Positions 56,386-64,000 of a stretch of 64,000 nt of DNA are shown here, in pieces; within the stretch, counting starts at the first letter, position 1, and each line of letters starts with the position of its first letter. The translations under genes and the position numbers were made by a program. The notes beneath the pieces were generated by a model. The model had not been told where the DNA came from. It was given only the letters and a program-made list of their open reading frames with translations, and ran no database searches. Source of the stretch: Psychrobacter immobilis (lineage in GTDB: Bacteria > Pseudomonadota > Gammaproteobacteria > Pseudomonadales > Moraxellaceae). The stretch lies in the NCBI GenBank assembly GCA_904846265.1, contig CAJHAA010000005.1, positions 1-64,000 of the forward strand, written 5' to 3'.

Positions 56386-56556
56386 AGCGACTATTACTGC
56401 CTATACAAGTGAGTGGGCATGGCAAAAACTCAGTGAATACTGTCGTGAACAATACCGCTCGTGAGCGTGTTAGCCAGACCTTTTATAGTGACAGTGTAGC
56501 TGAATTAACACTATAAAAAAACCACAACGCTAGTGGGACTAGGCTTTATAGCAGCG

Positions 56557-57909
56557 TTAACCGATAGACAAAAACTGTGAAGCAATAAACAAATAAATAA
56601 GTACCCCCGAGGCATCACAGACAGAGGTAATCAAAGGCGCGCTGGCAGTGGCAGGGTCAAAACCTAATTTATTAAGCACAAAAGGTAAGCTCATACCAAT
56701 CACACAACCAATCATCACCACCGACATCATACTCAGTGCCAGCACTAACGACACCACTGCATCACCACGTACATAACCGATGATTGAGATAGCCACCGCC
56801 ATCGTCGCCCCAAGCATCAACGCAACCACCGCCTCTCGACCCAATAACGAAAACCAGTCACGCATGACCACATCGCCAGTCGCCAAAGCTCGCACCATCA
56901 AGGTCGCTGACTGCGAGCCAGCGTTACCGCCACTGTCGACCAATAAAGGTAAAAAGAACACCAATACCAAATTGGCGGCAATCACATCTTCAAATTTTGC
57001 AATACTAAAGCCTGAGAGCAAGTTACCAAATACTAAGAACACTAACCAAAAGACCCGCTTACGGTATAACACCCGAACGCTGACGTCTTTTAATTTGCCA
57101 ACCATGGTCGAGACACCTCCCGACTTATGGAAATCATCGGTTGCCTCATCACTCACCACATCCATCGCATCATCGTGGGTAACAATACCGACCAAAGCAC
57201 CACTATCATCGGTAATAGGCAGCGCAATTAAATCATAGCGAGCCACGACTTTCGCAACGTCTTCTTGATCATCATTGACATTACAAGACACTACTGTACT
57301 CATCATAATGTCATTAATCAGCTGTTCAGGAGCCGCTAAAATAAGTACTCGTAAAGAGACAACGCCTAATAATTTACGCTCATCATCAATCACATAAGCA
57401 TGATAAATAGTTTCGGCATCAGGTGCTTCTAGGCGCAGTGCTGCCAATGCTTCAGAGACAGTCATATGAGCAGCTAAAGTCGCATAATCAGACGTCATCA
57501 ACGCACCAGCAGTGCGCTCCTCATAGGCAGATAACTTACGAATATCTTCACGTTGTGCCTGTGCCAATGCGGGCAACAAGGCATCACGTTGATCTTGACT
57601 GAGGCGCTTATATAAATCTGCGCGCTCATCCGCAGGCATCTCGCCTATTATCTTTGCTAATATAGCCCGAGGAAATACATAGGCAAGTGCAACCTGAATA
57701 TCCGTTTCTAAATAGGAGAACACGGTAGAACGATTGGGCAGATGCTCAAGTAGCTGCCACGCAAGATTTGGCTCCATGAGTGCCAGAACATCGGCAATAT
57801 CAATCGGGCGCAAATTTTGAAGTTGATTGATTGATTGCTCAAACTGCTGTTGCTCGATAGCACGGCTTAATTTTGCTGCAAGCGTTTTTGCAAAATCCTT
57901 ATCATTCAT
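56557..57909 (-). CDS. mgtE: Magnesium transporter MgtE
   Basis: A 450-residue Mg2+ channel. N-terminal helical superfamily domain (LQNLRPIDIADVLALMEPNL), two CBS domains (about 130-255), then five membrane helices with SGFSIAKFEDVIAANLVLVF and LPLLVDSGGNAGSQSATLMV, whose Pro and Gly-Asn-Ala-Gly-Ser belong to the pore. The cytoplasmic domains sense Mg2+ to gate the channel. The end SQFLSIG is shorter than some homologs but complete. Confidence 0.94.
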   Translation of the reverse strand: MNDKDFAKTLAAKLSRAIEQQQFEQSINQLQNLRPIDIADVLALMEPNLAWQLLEHLPNRSTVFSYLETDIQVALAYVFPRAILAKIIGEMPADERADLYKRLSQDQRDALLPALAQAQREDIRKLSAYEERTAGALMTSDYATLAAHMTVSEALAALRLEAPDAETIYHAYVIDDERKLLGVVSLRVLILAAPEQLINDIMMSTVVSCNVNDDQEDVAKVVARYDLIALPITDDSGALVGIVTHDDAMDVVSDEATDDFHKSGGVSTMVGKLKDVSVRVLYRKRVFWLVFLVFGNLLSGFSIAKFEDVIAANLVLVFFLPLLVDSGGNAGSQSATLMVRALATGDVVMRDWFSLLGREAVVALMLGATMAVAISIIGYVRGDAVVSLVLALSMMSVVMIGCVIGMSLPFVLNKLGFDPATASAPLITSVCDASGVLIYLFIASQFLSIG

Positions 57910-57951
57910 TATACTTACTCCGTGCGACCCGAAACGGTATTCAAGCGCTCA

Positions 57952-57977
57952 TAAAAAAGAGCCAATCTAATTGGCTC
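57952..57977 (-). terminator. Terminator of the bdhA/sco unit
   Basis: GAGCCAAT-CTA-ATTGGCTC with a T-run on the minus strand, about 105 bases past the bdhA stop. Confidence 0.85.
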
Positions 57978-58080
57978 AAATTAATATAAAACTAGATGCT
58001 AATGGATTGGTCTTTTATTAGCAAGCCCATGATTCTTAAACCAATCAAACAACCCGCAAACCCATTAATTCACCACTCAG

Positions 58081-58881
58081 TTAATTCATAAACCAACCGT
58101 GACTGGCAACGATAGACTGACCTGTAAATACATTGCTCGGGAATGCTGCTAAAAACAATGCCAATTGGGCAATATCATCGACGGTCGTGAATTCTTTGTC
58201 TACCGTATTGACCAACATAATATCATTGACTACAGATTCTTCACTGATGCCTTTTTCAGCCGCTTGTTGCGGAATTTGCTTTTCGACCAATGGCGTTTTA
58301 ACAAACCCTGGGCAAATCACATGCGCGCGTACATTATGCTCAGCGCCTTCTTTGGCCAATACACGGCACAGCCCAAGTAACCCATGTTTCGCTGTGACGT
58401 AAGGCGCTTTATAAAGTGAGGCTTCGTGCGAGTGTACTGAGCCCATATAGATGACGGTACCGCCTTTGTCATCTTTATACATATGCTGTATCGCCGCTTT
58501 GGTGGTCAAAAATGCCCCATCCAAATGAATGGCAAGCATTTTTTTCCAATCCTCAAACGCCATTTTATGAATCGGATTGATGATCTGAATACCAGCATTG
58601 GAGACGAGAATATCAATAGCACCAAAGGTATCGACAAGCTGCTGCACACCAGCATTTACCGCCTCCTCTGAAGTCACATCCATGGCAATGGCAAATGCGC
58701 GTCCGCCTGCCGCTTCAATAGCATCAACGGTTTTCTGAGCCGCTTCAATATTAATATCTGCAATACCAACCGCTGCGCCTGCTTTGGCATAAGTTTCAGC
58801 GATATCACGTCCGATACCGCTGGCAGCGCCGGTGACCAATGCCACCTTGCCAGTCAAATCTTGTTGTAATGTGGTCGCCAT
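58081..58881 (-). CDS. bdhA: 3-hydroxybutyrate dehydrogenase
   Basis: A 266-residue short-chain dehydrogenase. Cofactor loop [29 protein letters not shown] (NAD-type Asp), [20 protein letters not shown], and the catalytic GSVHSHEA and YVTAKHG. The end [20 protein letters not shown] is BDH-type. It oxidises D-3-hydroxybutyrate to acetoacetate, which ScoAB then activates. Same direction as scoB and scoA upstream (61-base gap), so it is probably in one transcript. Confidence 0.93.
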   Translation of the reverse strand: MATTLQQDLTGKVALVTGAASGIGRDIAETYAKAGAAVGIADINIEAAQKTVDAIEAAGGRAFAIAMDVTSEEAVNAGVQQLVDTFGAIDILVSNAGIQIINPIHKMAFEDWKKMLAIHLDGAFLTTKAAIQHMYKDDKGGTVIYMGSVHSHEASLYKAPYVTAKHGLLGLCRVLAKEGAEHNVRAHVICPGFVKTPLVEKQIPQQAAEKGISEESVVNDIMLVNTVDKEFTTVDDIAQLALFLAAFPSNVFTGQSIVASHGWFMN

Positions 58882-58942
58882 ATTTTATAGTCCATTATCA
58901 AATAGGTTTTTTAGAGGTTTGTGCCAAATATATCTAACAAGC

Positions 58943-59572
58943 TTATTGAGCAATGCTCACTGGCGTTTTTTCTTGTAGCTCATCAAAGCTAACACCTTCT
59001 GCCAGCTCAACTAGCTTTAAACCGTTGTCAGTGACGTCTAGTACAGCAAGTTCGGTAATAATACGGTCGACCACCCCTTTGCCCGTCAATGGTAGCTCGC
59101 AATTGGCAAGGATTTTTGGCTCGCCGTGTTTATTGACCTGTTCCATCAAGACAATCACGCGCTGCACGCCAGCAACCAAATCCATCGCACCGCCCATGCC
59201 TTTGACCATTTTTTTGGGAATCATCCAGTTGGCTAAATCGCCTTTTTCTGACACTTCCATCGCACCCAATATCGCCAGATTAACATGACCGCCGCGAATC
59301 ATCGCAAACGACTCTGAGCTACTAAAATAACTGGCACCCGCTTCGGCAGTGACGGTTTGTTTACCCGCATTAATCAAATCTGCATCGACATTTTCTGCCG
59401 TTGGAAACTCGCCGATACCTAATAGACCATTTTCAGACTGTAGCCAAACATCGACATCTTTAGGGATATAATTGGCGACTAGGGTTGGTAGCCCAATGCC
59501 TAAGTTGACATAATAGCCGTCTTGTAGCTCTTGTGCGGCACGCTGTGCCATCTGCTCTCTTGTCCATGCCAT
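58943..59572 (-). CDS. scoB: Succinyl-CoA:3-ketoacid CoA-transferase, subunit B
   Basis: A 209-residue CoA-transferase beta subunit. [36 protein letters not shown] with the catalytic Glu in SENG, and [20 protein letters not shown] then [20 protein letters not shown] are diagnostic. Works with ScoA to transfer CoA from succinyl-CoA to acetoacetate. Confidence 0.95.
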   Translation of the reverse strand: MAWTREQMAQRAAQELQDGYYVNLGIGLPTLVANYIPKDVDVWLQSENGLLGIGEFPTAENVDADLINAGKQTVTAEAGASYFSSSESFAMIRGGHVNLAILGAMEVSEKGDLANWMIPKKMVKGMGGAMDLVAGVQRVIVLMEQVNKHGEPKILANCELPLTGKGVVDRIITELAVLDVTDNGLKLVELAEGVSFDELQEKTPVSIAQ

Positions 59573-59748
59573 GATAACTTCCTTATTTTTATAACGACCC
59601 CAAAAAATATGATGAGCGGTGTCAAACTCGCTTAGTCTACTAAATGTAGCACTTTCACTCGTTTTCCTTGCTACTCAAATTTTTAGGAATAGTATTACAA
59701 TATTCTATTATTAATTTAACACTTTAAAAAATTCTATAAAGCCTGTAA

Positions 59749-60462
59749 CTAAGCGCTTTCGACTGCTTTAGTCGTAGTCTTTTCAATACGCTTTTCAGGA
59801 TTACTATTCAAGACGATACGCTGCACAAAGATACCCGGCAGATGCACGTCATCAGGATCAAACGTACCTGTCTCTACGATTTCTTCGACTTCGACAATGG
59901 TAATTTTGCCTGCCATGGCGCAATCTGGATTAAAGTTACGCGCCGTCTTGTTAAAAATTAAATTACCCGCTTTGTCCGCTTTTTGCGCTTTGATTAATGA
60001 CACATCAGCGCGCAATGAATGCTCAAGTATATAAGTACGACCGTCAAAATCACGGGTTTCTTTGCCTTCAGCGACCAGTGTGCCAACGCCAGTGGCGGTG
60101 TAAAACGCAGGAATACCAGCACCGCCCGAACGTAGTTTTTCCGCTAACGTCCCTTGCGGCGTTAATTCAACTTCTAACTCGCCTGCCAAGTATTGACGCT
60201 CAAATTCTTTATTTTCACCGACATAGGATGAAATCATTTTTTTAATCTGGCGCGTTTGTAATAGCAACCCTAAGCCAAAATCATCGACGCCTGCGTTATT
60301 ACTGATGCAAGTTAACCCTTTAACACCACTATCACGTAACGCTTCGATGAGCGCTTCAGGAATACCGCACAGACCAAAACCACCAATAGCGAGGGTTTGT
60401 CCATCGCTGACGATACCTTTTAGCGCTTCTTCGGCACTGCTATATACTTTTGATTGACTCAT
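59749..60462 (-). CDS. scoA: Succinyl-CoA:3-ketoacid CoA-transferase, subunit A
   Basis: A 237-residue alpha subunit: [60 protein letters not shown], and [20 protein letters not shown] match ScoA. The AGGAG ribosome site precedes the ATG. A gap of 176 bases to scoB is longer than usual in this pair. It is divergent from the GntP-type permease. Confidence 0.95.
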   Translation of the reverse strand: MSQSKVYSSAEEALKGIVSDGQTLAIGGFGLCGIPEALIEALRDSGVKGLTCISNNAGVDDFGLGLLLQTRQIKKMISSYVGENKEFERQYLAGELEVELTPQGTLAEKLRSGGAGIPAFYTATGVGTLVAEGKETRDFDGRTYILEHSLRADVSLIKAQKADKAGNLIFNKTARNFNPDCAMAGKITIVEVEEIVETGTFDPDDVHLPGIFVQRIVLNSNPEKRIEKTTTKAVESA

Positions 60463-60809
60463 GCTTATCTCCTTGCAAGTCTATTTTTTGTTATTAACTT
60501 CTATCATCAATGATTATGAGTGGGTGACATCACTCAATATTTCCATATTTATATTAATACAGTTTCTATCGATATATCATAATTAAAAATCTTGTGCTAA
60601 CTTACCATATTATTCTCGTAGCGAGAAGAGAATAACCATAGGAATATACAAGCCAGCGCAGTAGCGGTATATATGATGGGGCAATATCTCATTAAGACAG
60701 AATTTATGTTTAATAAAATATCAAATATTGCCTATTTTAAATAATTTTATTGACCGATATCACTATGCTCTGCATACTCGCTGATTGAACTTTGCCAAGG
60801 AGGGCGATC
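60463..60809. promoter_or_regulatory. Divergent control region of scoA and the GntP-type permease gene
   Basis: Contains an 8-bp inverted repeat TTATTCTC / GAGAATAA (60610-60635) enclosing a nested TCTCG-TAG-CGAGA, and nearby ATATAC / GTATAT. The position between divergent pathway genes suggests an operator for a shared regulator, which is not encoded here. AGGAGGGCG at the right end is the permease ribosome site. Confidence 0.45.
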
Positions 60810-62225
60810 ATGTTTAGTACCTTTGCTATTGTCATTACTTTATTATTACTGATGTTTTTTGCTTATCGCGGTTATTCAGTGTTGATATTAGCACCGATTA
60901 TGGCGACATTAGCCGTACTATTATCAGGTGATTTTTTAAGCACGATTCCTGCTTATACCGATGTGTTTATGGGCGCATTGAGTGGATTTTTACTTAAGTT
61001 TTTCCCTATATTCTTGCTGGGTGCACTATTTGGGCGTTTGATGGCAGACTCTGGTGCGGCGACCGCGATTGCCAAAACCGTGGTCGAAAAGCTTGGTGCC
61101 AGCAAAGCCATCTTAGCAGTTATCTTAGTTTGTGCCATTTTAACCTATGGTGGCGTTTCGTTATTTGTGGTGGCATTTGCTATTTACCCAATCGCCAAAG
61201 ACTTGTTTAAAGCCGCTGATATTCCTAAGCGCTTGATTCCGGCAGCGATTGCCTTAGGCTCATTCACCTTTACGATGACGGCATTGCCAGGTACGCCTGC
61301 CATTCAAAACGCCATTCCGATTCCTTACTATAATACCAACGTTTTTGCCGCGCCTATCTTGGGTATTATCGGCGGCACCATCATGTTTATTTGCGGTTGG
61401 TTATGGCTACAATCACGCGCCAGAAAAGCCAATGCAGCAGGCGAAGGCTATGGTCAGCATGACGAAGAGGATGTGGGCGGCGTTGGCGCAGCCAAAAAAG
61501 AAACTGAGGTATTAAATACGCATCACACCTCATTTACTATTGCTATGATTCCACTGGTGTTGGTCATTGGCTTGAATGCTCTATTAACTTACACTGTCTT
61601 TCCATCAGTGGATTTTAGCGGCTTACAAGCTCAGTTTCCTGATCTAAATATCGCAGGCTCACTGGGTTTATGGTCAATAATCATCTCGTTAGTCGTGGCC
61701 TGTGCGGTGTTAATTTTGCTACGTATCGGTCATTGGAATAATCTGCAAAAAACCATCAACCGTGGTACTTATGATTCGATGCTGCCGATTTTTAATACTG
61801 CCTCAGAAGTTGGCTACGGCGCGGTTATCGCCTCGCTAGCAGGCTTCCTCATCATTCGTGATAGTATTTTAAATCTAACACCTGACAATCCTTTAATCTC
61901 AGAAGCGGTGGCGATGACTACGCTGGCTGGTATTACTGGCTCATCGTCTGGTGGTTTGAGTATCGCGTTATCGACGTTGGGTGAAGACTATTTAAGAATG
62001 GCGGTCGCAGCGGGTATTGACCCAGAATTGATGCACCGTGTTGCTGTGATGGCAGCAGGTGGTTTGGATACGCTACCGCATAGTGGTGCGGTCATCACCT
62101 TACTTGCGATTTGTGGTTTGACCCATAAGCAGTCCTATCTAAACGTCGCCATGGTAACGATGGTGATTCCACTTATTGCTGTGGTCGCCGTTATCATTTT
62201 AGGGACGATATTTGGCTCGTTCTAA
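60810..62225 (+). CDS. GntP-family permease, probably for 3-hydroxybutyrate
   Basis: A 471-residue membrane protein with about 12 helices, started at the ATG after AGGAGGGCG. The parts FLLKFFPIFLLGALFGRLMA, SGAATAIAKTVVEKLG, TMTALPGTPAIQNAIPIPYY, GITGSSSGGLSIALSTLGED and RVAVMAAGGLDTLPHSGAVI are those of the GntP family. Its pairing with bdhA and scoAB suggests uptake of D-3-hydroxybutyrate or acetoacetate rather than gluconate; this is inference. Confidence 0.88.
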   Translation: MFSTFAIVITLLLLMFFAYRGYSVLILAPIMATLAVLLSGDFLSTIPAYTDVFMGALSGFLLKFFPIFLLGALFGRLMADSGAATAIAKTVVEKLGASKAILAVILVCAILTYGGVSLFVVAFAIYPIAKDLFKAADIPKRLIPAAIALGSFTFTMTALPGTPAIQNAIPIPYYNTNVFAAPILGIIGGTIMFICGWLWLQSRARKANAAGEGYGQHDEEDVGGVGAAKKETEVLNTHHTSFTIAMIPLVLVIGLNALLTYTVFPSVDFSGLQAQFPDLNIAGSLGLWSIIISLVVACAVLILLRIGHWNNLQKTINRGTYDSMLPIFNTASEVGYGAVIASLAGFLIIRDSILNLTPDNPLISEAVAMTTLAGITGSSSGGLSIALSTLGEDYLRMAVAAGIDPELMHRVAVMAAGGLDTLPHSGAVITLLAICGLTHKQSYLNVAMVTMVIPLIAVVAVIILGTIFGSF

Positions 62226-62296
62226 TATCCTAGAATGAGGCATTTATTAAACCTTAAAGATAATTAAATTTAACGATTATTGCTTGATACCAAAGA

Positions 62297-62327
62297 GCCC
62301 ACTGAGCGATTGCTTGGTGGGTTTTTT
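62297..62327 (+). terminator. Terminator after the GntP-type permease gene
   Basis: GCCCACTGAGC / GCTTGGTGGG imperfect stem followed by TTTTTT, about 70 bases past the stop. Confidence 0.8.
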
Positions 62328-62386
62328 ATGCATGCTTTCTCATTACTACCTCTAAATACAACCGACTATTTATCTCTCATAATTGA

Positions 62387-62417
62387 TTGACACTCTATAT
62401 ACCGTATAGAGTTAATC
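62387..62417 (+). promoter_or_regulatory. MerR-type promoter/operator dyad
   Basis: A consensus -35 TTGACA (62387-62392) is followed by a 19-base spacer and TTAATC. The spacer contains most of a perfect dyad ACTCTATA-TACCG-TATAGAGT (62392-62412). A long spacer filled by a dyad is the hallmark of MerR-family promoters (the CadR/PbrR type has a similar CTATA core). No MerR gene or metal transporter is present in the window; the only gene downstream is metG. Confidence 0.45.
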
Positions 62418-62623
62418 GCTTTATTAGCGACTATATTAATTACTCAGGTAATGTCACAAATTTGGCCGAATTACGGTATCATAGGCACACTTTTTTAAAT
62501 TTTTATTTGCTTAATACGTTTTAGCATTGATAGTTTGATATTAATAGTATCGCGTCTAATAGCTCAAAACCGCTTAAGACGTTTGATAACCAACCCGTTT
62601 ATATAAAAATATAGGTGATAAAA
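62418..62623. other. 5' region of metG
   Basis: About 200 bases between the dyad and metG. A small palindrome ATTAC-TCAG-GTAAT lies at 62439-62452. No coding frame of note. Together with the terminator and dyad, the whole space after the permease holds no further gene. Confidence 0.35.
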
Positions 62624-64000
62624 GTGCGTGAGATTCTAGTAACCAGTGCGCTGCCCTACGCCAATGGCCATATCCATTTGGGGCATCTTGTAGAATATAT
62701 TCAGACCGACATTTGGGCACGTGCCATGAAAGCGCAAGGCCATCAGGTCACTTATGTCTGCGCAGACGATGCACACGGTACGGCAATCATGCTCAAAGCA
62801 GAAGCCAATGGCGTCACACCGGAGGAACAAATTGCCGCGGTGAAAGCGTCGCATGAAGCAGATTTTGCCAAATTTTTGATTAACTTTGACAATTATCACT
62901 CCACGCACTCAGAAGAAAACAAGCATTTTTCTGAGCTGATTTATCGTCGCTTGAATGATGCTGGGCATATCAGTACAAAAGATGTCGAACAATTATTTGA
63001 CCCTGAAAAACAGCTATTTTTAGCCGATCGTTTTGTCAAGGGTACTTGCCCTGAATGCGCAGCGGCAGACCAATACGGCGATAACTGTGAAGTTTGCGGT
63101 ACGACCTATGATGCAACGGATCTTAAAGACCCGCATTCAACGTTATCAGATGCCACGCCTATTCTAAAAACCTCCAAGCACTACTTCTTTAATTTGCCTG
63201 AATTTGAGCAATTCTTAAAAGATTGGACGCGTAGTGACAATCGCTTGCAAACATCGGTCGCCAATAAACTACAAGAATGGTTTGAAGCAGGTCTGGCAAC
63301 GTGGGACATTTCCCGTGATGCGCCCTACTTTGGTTTTCAGATTCCAAATACCCCAAGCGATGAGCCAGACAAATATTTTTATGTATGGCTAGATGCGCCA
63401 GTCGGTTACATGGCGAGTTTCAAAAACCTATGCGATAAGCGCGCAGGTACAGACGAGGCGCTTGATTTCGACCGTTATTGGATGCAAGAAAACGAGCATA
63501 AAACCGAGGTGTATCACTTCATCGGTAAAGACATCGTTTATTTCCATGCGCTATTTTGGCCTGCTATGCTTGCTGGTAGTGAGTTCCGTACACCAACGGG
63601 TGTTTTTGCTCATGGCTTCTTGATGGTCAATGGCGAAAAAATGAGTAAGTCACGCGGTACTTTTATTAAAGCCGAAACGTATGCTGATCACTTACATCCT
63701 GAATACCTGCGTTATTATTTTGCTAGTAAATTGTCTGATAAAGTCGAAGATATCAACCTTGATTTAGAAGATTTCATGCAAAAGGTTAACTCTGACTTGG
63801 TTGGTAAAGTGGTCAATATCGCTAGCCGCAGTGCTGGATTCTTGGTCAAAAAGTACGACGGCATGCTCACAGAAGTCTGCGCTGAGCCAAGTTTATTAGA
63901 AGATATTACCAAAACGGGCGATGAGATTGCTGCCGCTTACGAGAACCGTGAGTTTTCGCGTGCCATGCGTTTGATTATGCAATGTGCTGATAAAGCCAAT
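62624..64000 (+). CDS. metG: Methionyl-tRNA synthetase, N-terminal part (cut by window edge)
   Basis: The frame is open for 459 codons to the last base. It starts at GTG ([20 protein letters not shown]) with AGGTGA upstream. HIGH-type ANGHIHLGH, the zinc knuckle [18 protein letters not shown], the editing/acceptor segment [20 protein letters not shown], the [10 protein letters not shown] box and KMSKS ([11 protein letters not shown]) are present. The anticodon domain begins at the right edge. It charges tRNA-Met with methionine. Confidence 0.97.
   Translation, partial: MREILVTSALPYANGHIHLGHLVEYIQTDIWARAMKAQGHQVTYVCADDAHGTAIMLKAEANGVTPEEQIAAVKASHEADFAKFLINFDNYHSTHSEENKHFSELIYRRLNDAGHISTKDVEQLFDPEKQLFLADRFVKGTCPECAAADQYGDNCEVCGTTYDATDLKDPHSTLSDATPILKTSKHYFFNLPEFEQFLKDWTRSDNRLQTSVANKLQEWFEAGLATWDISRDAPYFGFQIPNTPSDEPDKYFYVWLDAPVGYMASFKNLCDKRAGTDEALDFDRYWMQENEHKTEVYHFIGKDIVYFHALFWPAMLAGSEFRTPTGVFAHGFLMVNGEKMSKSRGTFIKAETYADHLHPEYLRYYFASKLSDKVEDINLDLEDFMQKVNSDLVGKVVNIASRSAGFLVKKYDGMLTEVCAEPSLLEDITKTGDEIAAAYENREFSRAMRLIMQCADKAN

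Noticed and set aside
56780..57238. 152-codon open frame opposite mgtE
   Set aside because: No ribosome site and Thr/Asn/Ser-rich product; mgtE on the other strand is clear.

Overview
The window looks like chromosome from a Psychrobacter or a close Moraxellaceae relative. The evidence is moderate GC, scattered type II secretion genes (gspHIJK here, gspE alone about 3 kb away), a FimV/LysM assembly gene, AGLDRSG-type FadL porins, petABC followed by sspAB, and Asn-rich low-complexity tails. The genus is inferred from gene content and protein style, not from a database search. Most of the window is housekeeping DNA. Its left edge cuts an IS5-family transposase and its right edge cuts metG.

Layout. 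1-7.3 kb: an IS5-type remnant, a 1555-residue SF1 helicase with a C-terminal Vsr/DUF559-like nuclease domain, and a convergent UvrD-like helicase; this is the most accessory-looking part. 7.5-11.7 kb: ychF, a His-rich lipoprotein with an MliC-like domain, a dGTPase and a FabR-like regulator. 11.7-19.6 kb: T2SS pseudopilins gspH-I-J-K, a TetR regulator with a probable self-operator, a YcfH/TatD nuclease, a hexapeptide acyltransferase and gspE. 19.6-31.4 kb: trmO, fpr, tRNA-Leu(CAA), a small conserved-looking ORF, dinB, queA, fimV split into two ORFs, an asparaginase, truA and infA.

31.7-39.6 kb: an L,D-transpeptidase, then the leucine genes leuC, leuD and leuB, interleaved with two exported proteins of unknown function and facing a divergent LysR gene with a probable TTG start. 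40-46 kb: putP, an 857-bp gene-free interval holding a MITE-like element and a 20-bp perfect palindrome, two tandem FadL-type porins, and slyX with a 15-bp tandem repeat running into its stop codon. 46.3-53.5 kb: uup, petABC (cytochrome bc1), sspAB and dcd. 53.6-64 kb: a DUF2804 protein, apbC, mgtE, a ketone-body locus (bdhA, scoB, scoA and a divergent GntP permease) and the start of metG, with a MerR-type dyad upstream.

Functional links: PetABC feeds the respiratory chain; LeuBCD supply leucine; BdhA, ScoAB and the permease would take up 3-hydroxybutyrate and turn it into acetoacetyl-CoA; GspE and GspHIJK are parts of one secretion machine encoded apart; the two FimV pieces together rebuild the usual periplasm-membrane-cytoplasm architecture. 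I found no CRISPR array, prophage, rRNA or plasmid gene. The strongest unusual items are the split fimV, the helicase-nuclease at the IS edge, the His-rich MliC-like lipoprotein, the structured non-coding elements at 41.7, 42.2 and 55 kb, and the orphan MerR-like operator at 62.4 kb.
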